20,252 bases of DNA from CALMEC01 sp031366605 (GTDB taxonomy: Bacteria; Actinomycetota; Thermoleophilia; Miltoncostaeales; Miltoncostaeaceae), in assembly GCA_031366605.1 (NCBI GenBank), contig JANLOO010000005.1, positions 1 through 20,252 of the forward strand, read 5' to 3'. The translations under genes and the position numbers were made by a program. A model generated the notes under the pieces. That model searched no databases. It saw only the letters and a list, made by a program, of their open reading frames with translations, and was not told the DNA's origin. Positions 7,074 to 13,334 of the stretch are shown in pieces. How positions within the stretch are numbered: position 1 is the first letter of the stretch; each line of letters starts with the position of its first letter.

Positions 7074-7391
7074 TTACTTGCCTTTGGGGGTCAGGCCGTA
7101 CGTCGTCTCGAGCCACTCGGGAAGGATGGCGGCGATGGCGCGCATCGTCAGGTCGCGCTCGGAGATCGCGGCACGCACGGCGATCTGGAGCGCAAGCATC
7201 GTCTCGTCGGTGCGGATGCCCCGGACACCGCTGACGGTGTCGTCGGCCTCCTTCTTGGCGTAGATCATGCCGCGTGCCGCCATGGGCCAATGCTCCCGCG
7301 CCCACTCGATCAGGCCCGTCTCAAGGTCGCTCGGGTTGTACTCGAAGAGCGCCTTCTGAAGATCGTTGGGAGTCGGGTCCGAGTCGCGCAT
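7074..7391 (-). CDS. Conserved-looking hypothetical protein
   Basis: A 105-residue acidic-to-neutral soluble protein (MRDSDPTPNDLQKALFEYNP... to TTYGLTPKGK), predicted mainly helical, without cysteines, signal or membrane segments. Three tandem start codons GTG-ATG-ATG occur. The last ATG (7391) is chosen because GAGG sits 5 bases before it, whereas the others overlap or crowd the ribosome site. It diverges from the GYD-domain gene. I do not recognise a family. Even codon composition and a clear ribosome-binding site support a real gene. Confidence 0.6.
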   Translation of the reverse strand: MRDSDPTPNDLQKALFEYNPSDLETGLIEWAREHWPMAARGMIYAKKEADDTVSGVRGIRTDETMLALQIAVRAAISERDLTMRAIAAILPEWLETTYGLTPKGK

Positions 7392-7486
7392 CATCACCTC
7401 ATGTTGTTGATCAGGCGCCGCAGTCTAGTGCACGTCCGGAATGCTGGTGGTCGTGGCCACGGCGAGTAAACTCGTCGGGAACCGCC

Positions 7487-7780
7487 GTGCCGACGTATCT
7501 CCTACTCTCAACGCTCAGCCCGCAAGGGCTTCAGACGCTGCAGGCGACACCCGAGCGTGTCTTCGAGGTCAACCGCGAACTCGAGTCCTCCGACGTCAAC
7601 GTCGTGCAGCAGTGGGCGTTACTGGGCGCCTACGACATGTTGAGCGTGGTGACGGCCCCGGACATGGCCGCCATCGCGAAGGTCTCCGCCGAGATGTCTG
7701 CTCGGGGAAGCGCCCGGATCGACACATTGACGGTGGTCGAGTTGGATGACCTCTTGGGGGGTTTCGCCGAGACGGCTTAG
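7487..7780 (+). CDS. GYD domain-containing protein
   Basis: A 97-residue protein matching the small ferredoxin-like GYD family. It begins with PTYLLLSTLSPQGLQTLQATPERV and has the diagnostic WALLGAYDMLSVVTAPDMAAIAKV core (the GxYD motif) and the RIDTLTVVEL final strand. GYD proteins are stand-alone dimeric alpha/beta-barrel-like domains of unclear function. The GTG start at 7487 fits the family N-terminus exactly; the GGGA upstream is a modest ribosome site. The gene is convergent with a zinc-ribbon gene, separated by a short stem-loop. Confidence 0.85.
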   Translation: MPTYLLLSTLSPQGLQTLQATPERVFEVNRELESSDVNVVQQWALLGAYDMLSVVTAPDMAAIAKVSAEMSARGSARIDTLTVVELDDLLGGFAETA

Positions 7781-7812
7781 TGGTCCTCCCCGTACCTCCG
7801 AGAACGACCACT
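7779..7812. terminator. Stem-loop between convergent genes
   Basis: AGTGGTC (7779-7785) and GACCACT (7806-7812) form a 7-bp stem with a 20-base loop, beginning in the stop codon of the GYD gene. Its place between convergent genes suggests shared termination, but there is no T run. Confidence 0.35.
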
Positions 7813-7823
7813 GAGTGGATACG

Positions 7824-7994
7824 TCAGTCGACGCGACGCCAGTCCTCGGACGCGCACAACGGGCACGCCGGCAAGACGAGCACGCCGTCGTTCTCCTTCG
7901 GGGAGACGATCAGGAGATCGCACGCGGCGCACCTGAACTGGCCGATGACCTCGTCACCGATCGAAAACAGTTCGTGGTTGGTTGTGCTGCTCAC
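7824..7994 (-). CDS. Small zinc-ribbon protein
   Basis: A 56-residue protein with two knuckles: CAAC (FRCAACDLL) and CPLC (PACPLCASEDW), separated by the loop IVSPKENDGVLVLP. This is a compact rubredoxin/zinc-ribbon-like fold that probably binds one Zn. The GTG at 7994 (VSSTTNHELFSIGDEVIGQ) is preferred because a perfect GGAGGT lies 10 bases upstream; an in-frame ATG at 8012 would itself contain that ribosome site. It is transcribed in the same direction as the next zinc-ribbon gene, about 90 bp apart. Function is unknown. Confidence 0.7.
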   Translation of the reverse strand: MSSTTNHELFSIGDEVIGQFRCAACDLLIVSPKENDGVLVLPACPLCASEDWRRVD

Positions 7995-8085
7995 AGAATT
8001 GTGGACCTCCATGGGATGGGGTGCGGCAGGGCTGGTCGCCGTCAAACATCTGGATCTCCGACGAGCCGACGGTCGCGGCGTGGGG

Positions 8086-8355
8086 CTACATCAGGAGCGC
8101 TACCGCGACACAAACCACAGCGACGACGGCGAAGAATACGAAACCGATGGTCAGAAGTGCCCGTTCCGTCAGACGCGACGCGAGGTGAGGTGCCCCATCG
8201 GTCCACCGGGCCGCTCGGGGGCGGTCGCCCGGGTCGTCGAGCCACCGCTCGCAGTAGGGACAGAACGTCGTCTCCGCGAGCAAGGGAACGCCGCACCGAT
8301 GGCAAGCGGGCGCCTCGGAGCTGTGATGCCCTTGGCGATCTGGTTCGACCCGCAC
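8086..8355 (-). CDS. Zinc-ribbon protein with C-terminal membrane helix
   Basis: An 89-residue tail-anchored protein. The N-terminal half has a zinc ribbon CHRCGVPLLAETTFCPYC (CxxC-12-CxxC). The C-terminal residues, roughly 68-89, form one hydrophobic helix (LLTIGFVFFAVVAVVCVAVALLM) ending at the C-terminus. The GTG at 8355 is chosen because AGGAGG stands 9 bases upstream; sequence further upstream has no start with a comparable site. The zinc ribbon is predicted to face the cytoplasm. No family or function was recognised. The gene probably forms a small unit with the zinc-ribbon gene downstream of it. Confidence 0.7.
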   Translation of the reverse strand: MRVEPDRQGHHSSEAPACHRCGVPLLAETTFCPYCERWLDDPGDRPRAARWTDGAPHLASRLTERALLTIGFVFFAVVAVVCVAVALLM

Positions 8356-8577
8356 GGCCCCGCCCCTCCTGACGACATGACGAATGGAGTCTGACGAGGA
8401 TACACCGGCCCCGTCCGCCTGCAATACCCGCCGAGGGATTCCAATACGCCGTCTCTGATCGGGGACAGTGACTCGGGAGAGTCCCGGTTCCCTGCGCCGC
8501 GGACGGGCGGTCACGCCGATCCCGCTGCACGGCACTCACAGCGATATCGCCGACGGCGTAAGGCGAAGGTTTGCGGC

Positions 8578-8606
8578 CGTCAAACGGCGCAGTGGTTCCT
8601 TGACGG
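8578..8606 (-). repeat. Inverted repeat after coiled-coil gene
   Basis: CCGTCAA (8578-8584) and TTGACGG (8600-8606) form a 7-bp stem with a 15-base loop just past the stop of the minus-strand coiled-coil gene. It may terminate that gene, but no T run follows. The rest of the 8356-8609 gap shows nothing else I can support. Confidence 0.3.
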
Positions 8607-8609
8607 ACC

Positions 8610-8870
8610 TTATTCGGCCATCTCGGTTGTTTTCGCGTCGATCTCCATGATCTTGGCCTCGACGTTCGCGATCTCGGGACCGATTCCGGTGTCGGGGAGT
8701 TGCCCGGCGCGGACGAGTTCGATCACCCGGTCGCCCAGTTGCTCCAGCGCCGCTCGGTGTTGGCGTTGCAGGACGCGACGGTCGCCTTCGAGTCGCGCGC
8801 GTCGCACCGACTGTTGGATGTCGCCGGCGAGGCGACCGGCGGTGCGGGTGACGGTGGTGATGACGGACAT
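8610..8870 (-). CDS. Small coiled-coil protein
   Basis: An 86-residue soluble protein (MSVITTVTRTAGRLAGD...KTTEMAE), highly charged and predicted helical. Heptad-like runs at about 15-55 and 65-85 suggest a coiled coil. The ATG at 8870 has AGGAG five bases upstream, which sets the start. It is divergent from the pilin-like gene, sharing a 131-bp intergenic region that contains that gene's promoter. No family was recognised. Confidence 0.65.
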   Translation of the reverse strand: MSVITTVTRTAGRLAGDIQQSVRRARLEGDRRVLQRQHRAALEQLGDRVIELVRAGQLPDTGIGPEIANVEAKIMEIDAKTTEMAE

Positions 8871-8949
8871 CGTCGCTCCTGGGGCGGGGGTCGACCGAGG
8901 ATAGCCGTCGGCAAAGTGTGACAATCATTGGCGCACTTCCGCGCGTGTA

Positions 8950-8977
8950 TTGGCACACTTCGGTGCAGCGCTGTAAC
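8950..8977 (+). promoter_or_regulatory. Promoter of the pilin-like gene (repeated motif, copy 1)
   Basis: TTGGCA (8950-8955), 16 bp, then TGTAAC (8972-8977), about 25 bp before the ATG. The block 8954-8978 matches 9702-9726 in 21 of 25 bases, including the spacer core CGGTG and the shared GCGCTGTAACA. A further copy of the upstream half, ATTGGCGCACTTC at 8927-8939, precedes ATTGGCACACTTC at 8949-8961 with a 22-bp period, like a tandem activator site. The function is inferred from repetition and position. Confidence 0.55.
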
Positions 8978-9001
8978 AGGTCTTGGTCGTAGCGTCGGGG
9001 T

Positions 9002-9679
9002 ATGGATCAGCGGCGTAATCGACGAGCGAGAGCGTCCGGTCAGGCAACGGTGGAGCACGTCGCGATGGTCGTTGTCGTCGCGTTGCTCTTGGCGGCCGCA
9101 GGGGCCTGGCTCACGTCACACGTCCACCCCGATCGCGACCCGCCGCCGCTGACCACGCATGTCTGGTCGGGTCTTGATCGCATCCCGGAGTCGACGCCGC
9201 GCCCACCGGATCTGGGACTGACGCCCCATGGCCGGAGTGAGCGGACAACCGGTCACGCAGTACGGCGAATCCTACGGGGGGTGGTCAAGGCGAATCGCCT
9301 CATCCTGAGCGGAAACCGTGTCTTCGTTGCCGGTTTCGGTCACGGTCTCTGGATGTCGGTCACCGACTTCGTGCGTGATCCGGTTGCATTGCTGACCGAT
9401 GGCAGGGGTTTGATCAAGGATTTCGCCGAAGATCCCGCCGGGCTCGTCGCGGCGCAGATCGATGCCGCGATCGACTACGCGAGGCAACTCAAGGCGATGT
9501 CGCCTCAGGACGCCTACCGCAGGGTCATGCGCGACCTGGGGGAGCTCTCCGCCGACGTGGTCATCGAGCGGGGCCGGGGGTTCGCCAGACGCAAGATGCT
9601 GAGTGTGCTCAAGCGACGGCTCGAGGATCGCGGTGTACTGAAGCCCGCGCCTCCGTCCGACAAGCGTGTCGGAAATTGA
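9002..9679 (+). CDS. Pilin-like protein with long C-terminal region
   Basis: A 225-residue protein with a type IV/Flp-type prepilin N-terminus. A basic leader RRNRRARASG is followed by QATVEHVAM and the hydrophobic helix 20-38. Cleavage is expected after Gly13, leaving Glu at +5 as in Flp pilins and TadE-like pseudopilins. The remaining ~185 residues are charged and mostly helical (ERGRGFARRKMLSVLKRRL near the end) and match no family I know. It precedes a classical short Flp pilin gene with the same promoter motif, so it may be a minor pilin or pilus-assembly accessory. The ATG at 9002 lacks a strong ribosome site (GGGGT). Confidence 0.75.
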   Translation: MDQRRNRRARASGQATVEHVAMVVVVALLLAAAGAWLTSHVHPDRDPPPLTTHVWSGLDRIPESTPRPPDLGLTPHGRSERTTGHAVRRILRGVVKANRLILSGNRVFVAGFGHGLWMSVTDFVRDPVALLTDGRGLIKDFAEDPAGLVAAQIDAAIDYARQLKAMSPQDAYRRVMRDLGELSADVVIERGRGFARRKMLSVLKRRLEDRGVLKPAPPSDKRVGN

Positions 9680-9697
9680 CACAGAGATGAATGCATT

Positions 9698-9725
9698 TTG
9701 TGACACCTCGGTGTGGCGCTGTAAC
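9698..9725 (+). promoter_or_regulatory. Promoter of the Flp pilin gene (repeated motif, copy 2)
   Basis: TTGTGA (9698-9703), 16 bp, then TGTAAC (9720-9725). The sequence 9702-9726 repeats the element before the upstream pilin-like gene (21 of 25 bases). Its spacer contains the inverted repeat ACACC-TC-GGTGT. A second TGACAC occurs 24 bp further upstream (9677-9682). It leaves a leader of about 45 nt before the ATG. Confidence 0.55.
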
Positions 9726-9779
9726 ACACCTTCGTCGCAGGATCCCTTGCGCCCGTATACAACGAGATGGAGGGGAACG

Positions 9780-10016
9780 ATGGGATACAAATTGACGGCG
9801 TGGACGACGGTGCGTGCGATGCGCGCATGGGATCGCATGACCGAGGAGCGTGGGCAGGGCACCGTGGAGTACGTCGGCATCGTCGTGATGGTGGCGCTCC
9901 TGGTGAGCGGGGTTGGCCTTGTCGCAGGCAAGTGGGGAGGCGACATCGGCGACAACCTCAAGGACGGCCTGGTCAAGGCGATCAAGAAGCTGGTGGGGCA
10001 GTTGGTCGCGACCTGA
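9780..10016 (+). CDS. Flp/Tad-type pilin
   Basis: A 78-residue prepilin of the Flp family. A basic leader ending ERG is followed by QGTVEYVG and the hydrophobic helix IVVMVALLVSGVGLVAG. Prepilin peptidase should cut after Gly25, leaving Glu30 at +5. The C-terminal half (KWGGDIGDNLKDGLVKAIKKLVGQ) is amphipathic. The ATG at 9780 has GGAGGGGAA immediately upstream. No tad assembly genes (ATPase, platform protein or prepilin peptidase) lie in the window, so they must be elsewhere if the pilus is made. Confidence 0.9.
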   Translation: MGYKLTAWTTVRAMRAWDRMTEERGQGTVEYVGIVVMVALLVSGVGLVAGKWGGDIGDNLKDGLVKAIKKLVGQLVAT

Positions 10017-10024
10017 TGCGGGCG

Positions 10025-10062
10025 GACCGGACGTCTGCTGCTCTGCGGGTGGGCGTCCGGTC
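10025..10062. terminator. Bidirectional stem-loop between convergent genes
   Basis: GACCGGACG (10025-10033) and CGTCCGGTC (10054-10062) are perfect inverted copies around a 20-base loop. They lie between the Flp pilin stop at 10016 and the selenoprotein stop at 10061-10063. Position and stem strength suggest termination on both strands; there is no clear T run. Confidence 0.55.
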
Positions 10063-10591
10063 AGCCGACAGCGGCGTTGAGCGCGGTCCGAACCTCGCCC
10101 ACGGAAGGGCGATCCGCGGGCCAGCGGCTTCGATAGACCCAGCGCAGTCGGCCCTCGGCGTCCACCACCACGTCGCCGCCGAGTTGGGTCGGGTCTTCGC
10201 GGACGCGGGTGAAGCGACGCCCGCGGCGCAGGGCGCGAATCAGGCGGATCCAGTAGCCGGGTTGAATGGCTGCGAGCCACCATGCCCTTCGCCCGAACCC
10301 GAACACCCCGTAGGCGACGCGAGCCGGGTCACACAGGATCGGGACGCCCAGGTCGAGCCCGCGTTCGAACATCGCGACCGATGTCGGCGGTGCGAACGCC
10401 ACGCCGATCACACGGCCGGCCAAGGTGTGACGCTGTGCAGCGACCTCCACGAGGTGCTCATTGCACGCGATTCAGCCGAGGTGGCGCATGAACACCAGCA
10501 CCATCGCCTCGCCGCGAAAGTGCGACAAACGGGTTTGACCCCCGTCGGTGGTGGCGAAGACAAGGTCTGGGATGGGGTCTCCGGTAAGCAC
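10061..10591 (-). CDS. Peroxiredoxin-like selenoprotein (in-frame TGA = Sec40)
   Basis: A 176-residue AhpC/TSA-like, thioredoxin-fold protein, read through a single TGA at 10472-10474. The N-terminal part GDPIPDLVFATTDGGQTRL and FRGEAMVLVFMRHLG is the family's first strand and helix region. The TGA then falls exactly where relatives have the first Cys of CxxC, giving U40-I-A-C43, and the frame continues as NEHLVEVAAQRHTLAGRVIGVAF. Downstream motifs VPILCDPARVAYGVFGFGRR and DVVVDAEGRLRWVYRSRWPADRPSVGEV fit the AhpC/TSA_2 (PRXL2-like) family to its end. A SECIS-like hairpin follows the TGA. The protein is probably a cytoplasmic thiol/selenol redox enzyme; its substrate is unknown. The GTG at 10591 is the best start by homology, with a weak ribosome site. 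Sec insertion needs selA, selB, selC and selD, which are not in the window. The alternative is a nonsense-mutated pseudogene. Confidence 0.85.
10431..10469 (-). promoter_or_regulatory. Candidate bacterial SECIS element
   Basis: In the minus-strand mRNA, just after the UGA, CGC-GUGCA (10469-10462) pairs with UGCAC-A-GCG (10439-10431, one bulged A). After an internal loop, ACCUC (10455-10451) pairs with GAGGU (10447-10443) around a GUG apical loop. The loop begins with G, 21 bases after the UGA. Both features agree with known bacterial SECIS hairpins, which SelB recognises at 16-37 bases past the UGA with a G early in the loop. Confidence 0.7.
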
Positions 10592-10743
10592 GGGTCCGAC
10601 ATTGCCGATCGCAGGGCCCGCCCGCAAGCGGGATGCGGGAGGTACACACAACCCGAGCCCGCACAGGGATCCGACGAGGTCCTCGAAAATGGGCGCATAC
10701 CCCGCGCTGGGTGTGTCAAGCGAACGTATGAAGGGAGTACGGT

Positions 10744-11336
10744 GTGGGCGTGTCGACTCTGGAGGTCAAAAGCCCGGTGTCGGGTCAGATCCGAAAGCTC
10801 AGTTTCGCGGAGACGTTGCGGATGTCGGACGCCGGAATCCTCGATCCTCGGGAACGCGTGGAGCTGGTCGACGGAGTGCTCGTCACGATGAGCCCCGAAA
10901 GCCTGCTGCATGTCTTGGTCGTGCGGAGCATCAACGGTCTGATGAGCCTGCATTACCCCTGGCCGAATTACGAGATCAGGGTCCAGACGACGTTTCCGTT
11001 GGGGGAGTATCACTACCGCGTCCCCGCTCTTGCGATCGCCAGACGGGTTGATCAGTGGCTGACGCCCACCGATCTGGTGCTGATGGTCGAGGTCGCGCAA
11101 ACCAGTCTGACGCGCGACCTCGTCGAGAAGGCGGCCGCGTATGCGGAATGGGGAGCGTCGACCTTTGGGTTGTCGACATTCCACAACGACGCGTTGTGGT
11201 TTTCAGCGATCGTGGGCCGCACCGATACGAAACGGTCCGTACGGTCGAGGCCGCGGGACTGCTCGACCTCCCCGGCATCGGTTCGCGCCTCGCGGTCGCC
11301 GACATTCTTCCAACGCCTCCCGAGACGGTGCAGTAG
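10744..11336 (+). pseudogene. Uma2-family (DUF820) nuclease relic, frameshifted
   Basis: A Uma2/DUF820 protein, a PD-(D/E)XK nuclease-fold family common in accessory DNA. The GTG start at 10744 has GGGAG 6 bases upstream. The first frame gives LSFAETLRMSD, RVELVDGVLVTMSPES, LVLMVEVAQTSLTRDLVEKAAAYAEWG. The rest, VDLWVVDIPQRRVVVFSDRGP to PTPPETVQ, is in another frame, so one base was lost or gained near 11148-11160. The family's catalytic Asp in PDlAv is also missing (RVPALAIA), while the VEV Glu and following Lys remain. Two defects suggest a decaying gene. It is divergent from the selenoprotein gene and ends 4 bp from the methyltransferase stop. Confidence 0.8.
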
Positions 11337-11340
11337 CGCG

Positions 11341-12105
11341 TCAGTCGCGGGTCGCGAGGTACGTCAGGTTGATCTCGCGACCCGTTGCCGCGCGGTCACC
11401 GAGCCACCCCAGCTCGACATCGAGCACACGTGTGCCGGCGGCGGCCAGGCACACCTCGACTTGTGGGCGGGGCACCCAATTCATGCGGATCGGGTTGAGT
11501 CCCAGCCTGCGGTAGAGCACTGCGTCGCTGACGCCGACGCGGCGGAGTGCGGCGTACGCGCGACGGCGCGGTTGCAGACGCTGGCGCAGTGGCATCGACG
11601 CGGGCAGTTGTGCGATCAGCAGGCCACCGGGCGCGAGGATTCGCGCAAGCTCGCCGAGCAGCCCAAGGATCGCGGCTCGTGTCGGCACGTGCTGCAGCAC
11701 CAGGTGGGAGAGCACCAGGTCGAAGGACCCGTCGTCAAACTGTCGCAGGTCGTCGACGGTATTGACGATCCACTCGCAGTTGGCGATGCCGACGTTGAGG
11801 TCACGCGCCTGGGCGATCATCGTCGCCGAGATGTCAACGCCGAAGGATCGGGCAAAGTGCGACGCGAGCGCGCGGGTCAGTCGACCGACTCCGCATCCCA
11901 GCTCGAACGAGGCCCCGCGGTCCGCAGGTCGTCCAAGGGCGTCGGCGATCGCGAGGATCCGCGCGACGTCGTCGATGCCCGTCGCCAGGAATGCGTCCGT
12001 ATCCCAGCCACCGTGCTTGGCCTCAGCCGTGCTCAGGATCGCGTAGAGCGGGTCGAGTTCCGCGAGGGCCTCCCAATCGCGCTGGTGCTGCGACTGCTCG
12101 CTCAC
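11341..12105 (-). CDS. Class I SAM-dependent methyltransferase
   Basis: A 254-residue methyltransferase with the Rossmann signature ELGCGVGRLT (residues 68-77), the acidic end of strand 2 (FGVDIS, Asp91) and motif IV FDLVLSHLVLQHV (128-140), followed by LARILAPGGLLIAQLP. The C-terminal region PRRRAYAALRRVG and a final beta strand are family-typical. The N-terminal 60 residues form a helical cap (WEALAELDPLYAIL). The GTG at 12105 overlaps the aminotransferase TGA stop (GTGA), indicating translational coupling. The substrate is unknown; a small molecule linked to the aminotransferase product is one possibility. Confidence 0.88.
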   Translation of the reverse strand: MSEQSQHQRDWEALAELDPLYAILSTAEAKHGGWDTDAFLATGIDDVARILAIADALGRPADRGASFELGCGVGRLTRALASHFARSFGVDISATMIAQARDLNVGIANCEWIVNTVDDLRQFDDGSFDLVLSHLVLQHVPTRAAILGLLGELARILAPGGLLIAQLPASMPLRQRLQPRRRAYAALRRVGVSDAVLYRRLGLNPIRMNWVPRPQVEVCLAAAGTRVLDVELGWLGDRAATGREINLTYLATRD

Positions 12106-13274
12106 GTCGCCGCGACCATCTGTCGGATGCGTTCGACCGCTTCGTGCAGGCGCGGCACTGGTTGGGTGTACGCGATCCGCATGTGTTGGTCGGGTGCGGC
12201 GAAACCGAAATCGCGGCCGGGTGTGATTGCGACCGCCGTTTGGTCCAGCACGCGTCGGGCGAATGCAAAACTGTCGTCGGTCAGGTCGCTGACGTCGCAG
12301 TAGATGTAGAACGCGCCGTCCGGTCGTGCACGCACGCCAAACCCGATCTGGGGCAGTGCCGCCAGCAGCACGTCGCGTCGTTGTTGGAGTTCTGAGCGTC
12401 GGGACTCCAGGATCTCGATCGTCTGTGGTGTGAACGCCGCGAGGGCCGCGTGTTGGGCGATGGTCGAGGGGCAGATGAACAGGTTCTGGGCGAGCTTCTC
12501 GATCTCGCGGGCGGCGCCGTCCGGAACCACGAGCCATCCCAGCCGCCATCCGGTCATCTGGAAGTACTTGCTGAAGCTGTTGACGACGATCACATCGTCC
12601 GTCAGGGACAGCACCGTGGCCGGGTTGCGCCCGTAGACCAGCCCCTGGTAGATCTCGTCTGCGACGAGTGTGGCCCCGCGCTCGTGGCACAGAGCGGCGA
12701 TGCGTGTCCACTCGTCCGGCTCGATCAACGTGCCGGTCGGGTTGGAGGGCGACGCGGCAATCACCACCCGGGTTCGTGAGGTCCAGGCCGCGCTGAGAAG
12801 GTCTGCCGTCACCTGGTAGTCGGTTGCGGCATCGGTCGGGACGAGCACGGGTACGCCATCTGTGAACGTCACGAAATGCCGGTTACAGGGATAGCCGGGA
12901 TCACCGATCAGCGCCTCGTCCCCGACATCGAGCACGAGGCCGAGTGCGAGCAGCAACGCCGCGCTTGATCCGGCGGTGACGACGATACGGTCGACCGGGA
13001 TCGCGAGTCCGTAGCGATCGGCGTAGTAGCCGCTGATCGCCTCGCGGAGTTGGGGCAGGCCCAGGGCAGGCGTGTAGAACATCGGCTCCGAGCGGAGCGC
13101 CTGTGTCGCGGCCTGGACGATCGGATCGGGCGTGGCGAAGTCCGGCTCACCGACCTCCAGGTGGATGACATCTGCGCCTGCCGCCTGCATCCGGTGAGCC
13201 TGGGCGAGTACCTCCATGACCTCAAACGGGGCGATGCGCCCGACACGGCGGGCGAGACGGTCGAGTGCGCTCAC
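12102..13274 (-). CDS. PLP-dependent class I/II aminotransferase
   Basis: A 390-residue fold-type I aminotransferase of the aspartate/aromatic family. Recognisable blocks are HLEVGEPDFATP (38-49), YTPALGLPQLREAI, GDPGYPCNRH, ASPSNPTG (174-181), VADEIYQGLVYG (204-215), SFSKYFQMTGWRLGW with the PLP Lys236, and PDGAFYIYCDVS near the end. The length is normal. The GTG at 13274 matches the usual N-terminus (VSALDRLARRVGRIAPFEVMEV); an alternative GTG at 13328 would add 18 non-family residues, and neither has a strong ribosome site. It is cytoplasmic. The exact amino donor cannot be determined. The stop overlaps the methyltransferase start. Confidence 0.92.
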   Translation of the reverse strand: MSALDRLARRVGRIAPFEVMEVLAQAHRMQAAGADVIHLEVGEPDFATPDPIVQAATQALRSEPMFYTPALGLPQLREAISGYYADRYGLAIPVDRIVVTAGSSAALLLALGLVLDVGDEALIGDPGYPCNRHFVTFTDGVPVLVPTDAATDYQVTADLLSAAWTSRTRVVIAASPSNPTGTLIEPDEWTRIAALCHERGATLVADEIYQGLVYGRNPATVLSLTDDVIVVNSFSKYFQMTGWRLGWLVVPDGAAREIEKLAQNLFICPSTIAQHAALAAFTPQTIEILESRRSELQQRRDVLLAALPQIGFGVRARPDGAFYIYCDVSDLTDDSFAFARRVLDQTAVAITPGRDFGFAAPDQHMRIAYTQPVPRLHEAVERIRQMVAAT

Positions 13275-13334
13275 GGCAGTATCGAGCCTACCCGCTGGCA
13301 GAAGGTCGCCCGACCCGACCCTCGGCACGCCAGA

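Noticed and set aside
10408..11184. Minus-strand open frame across the selenoprotein 5' region and the Uma2 relic
   Set aside because: It shows no family motifs and overlaps, in another frame, the well-matched N-terminal half of the peroxiredoxin-like protein.
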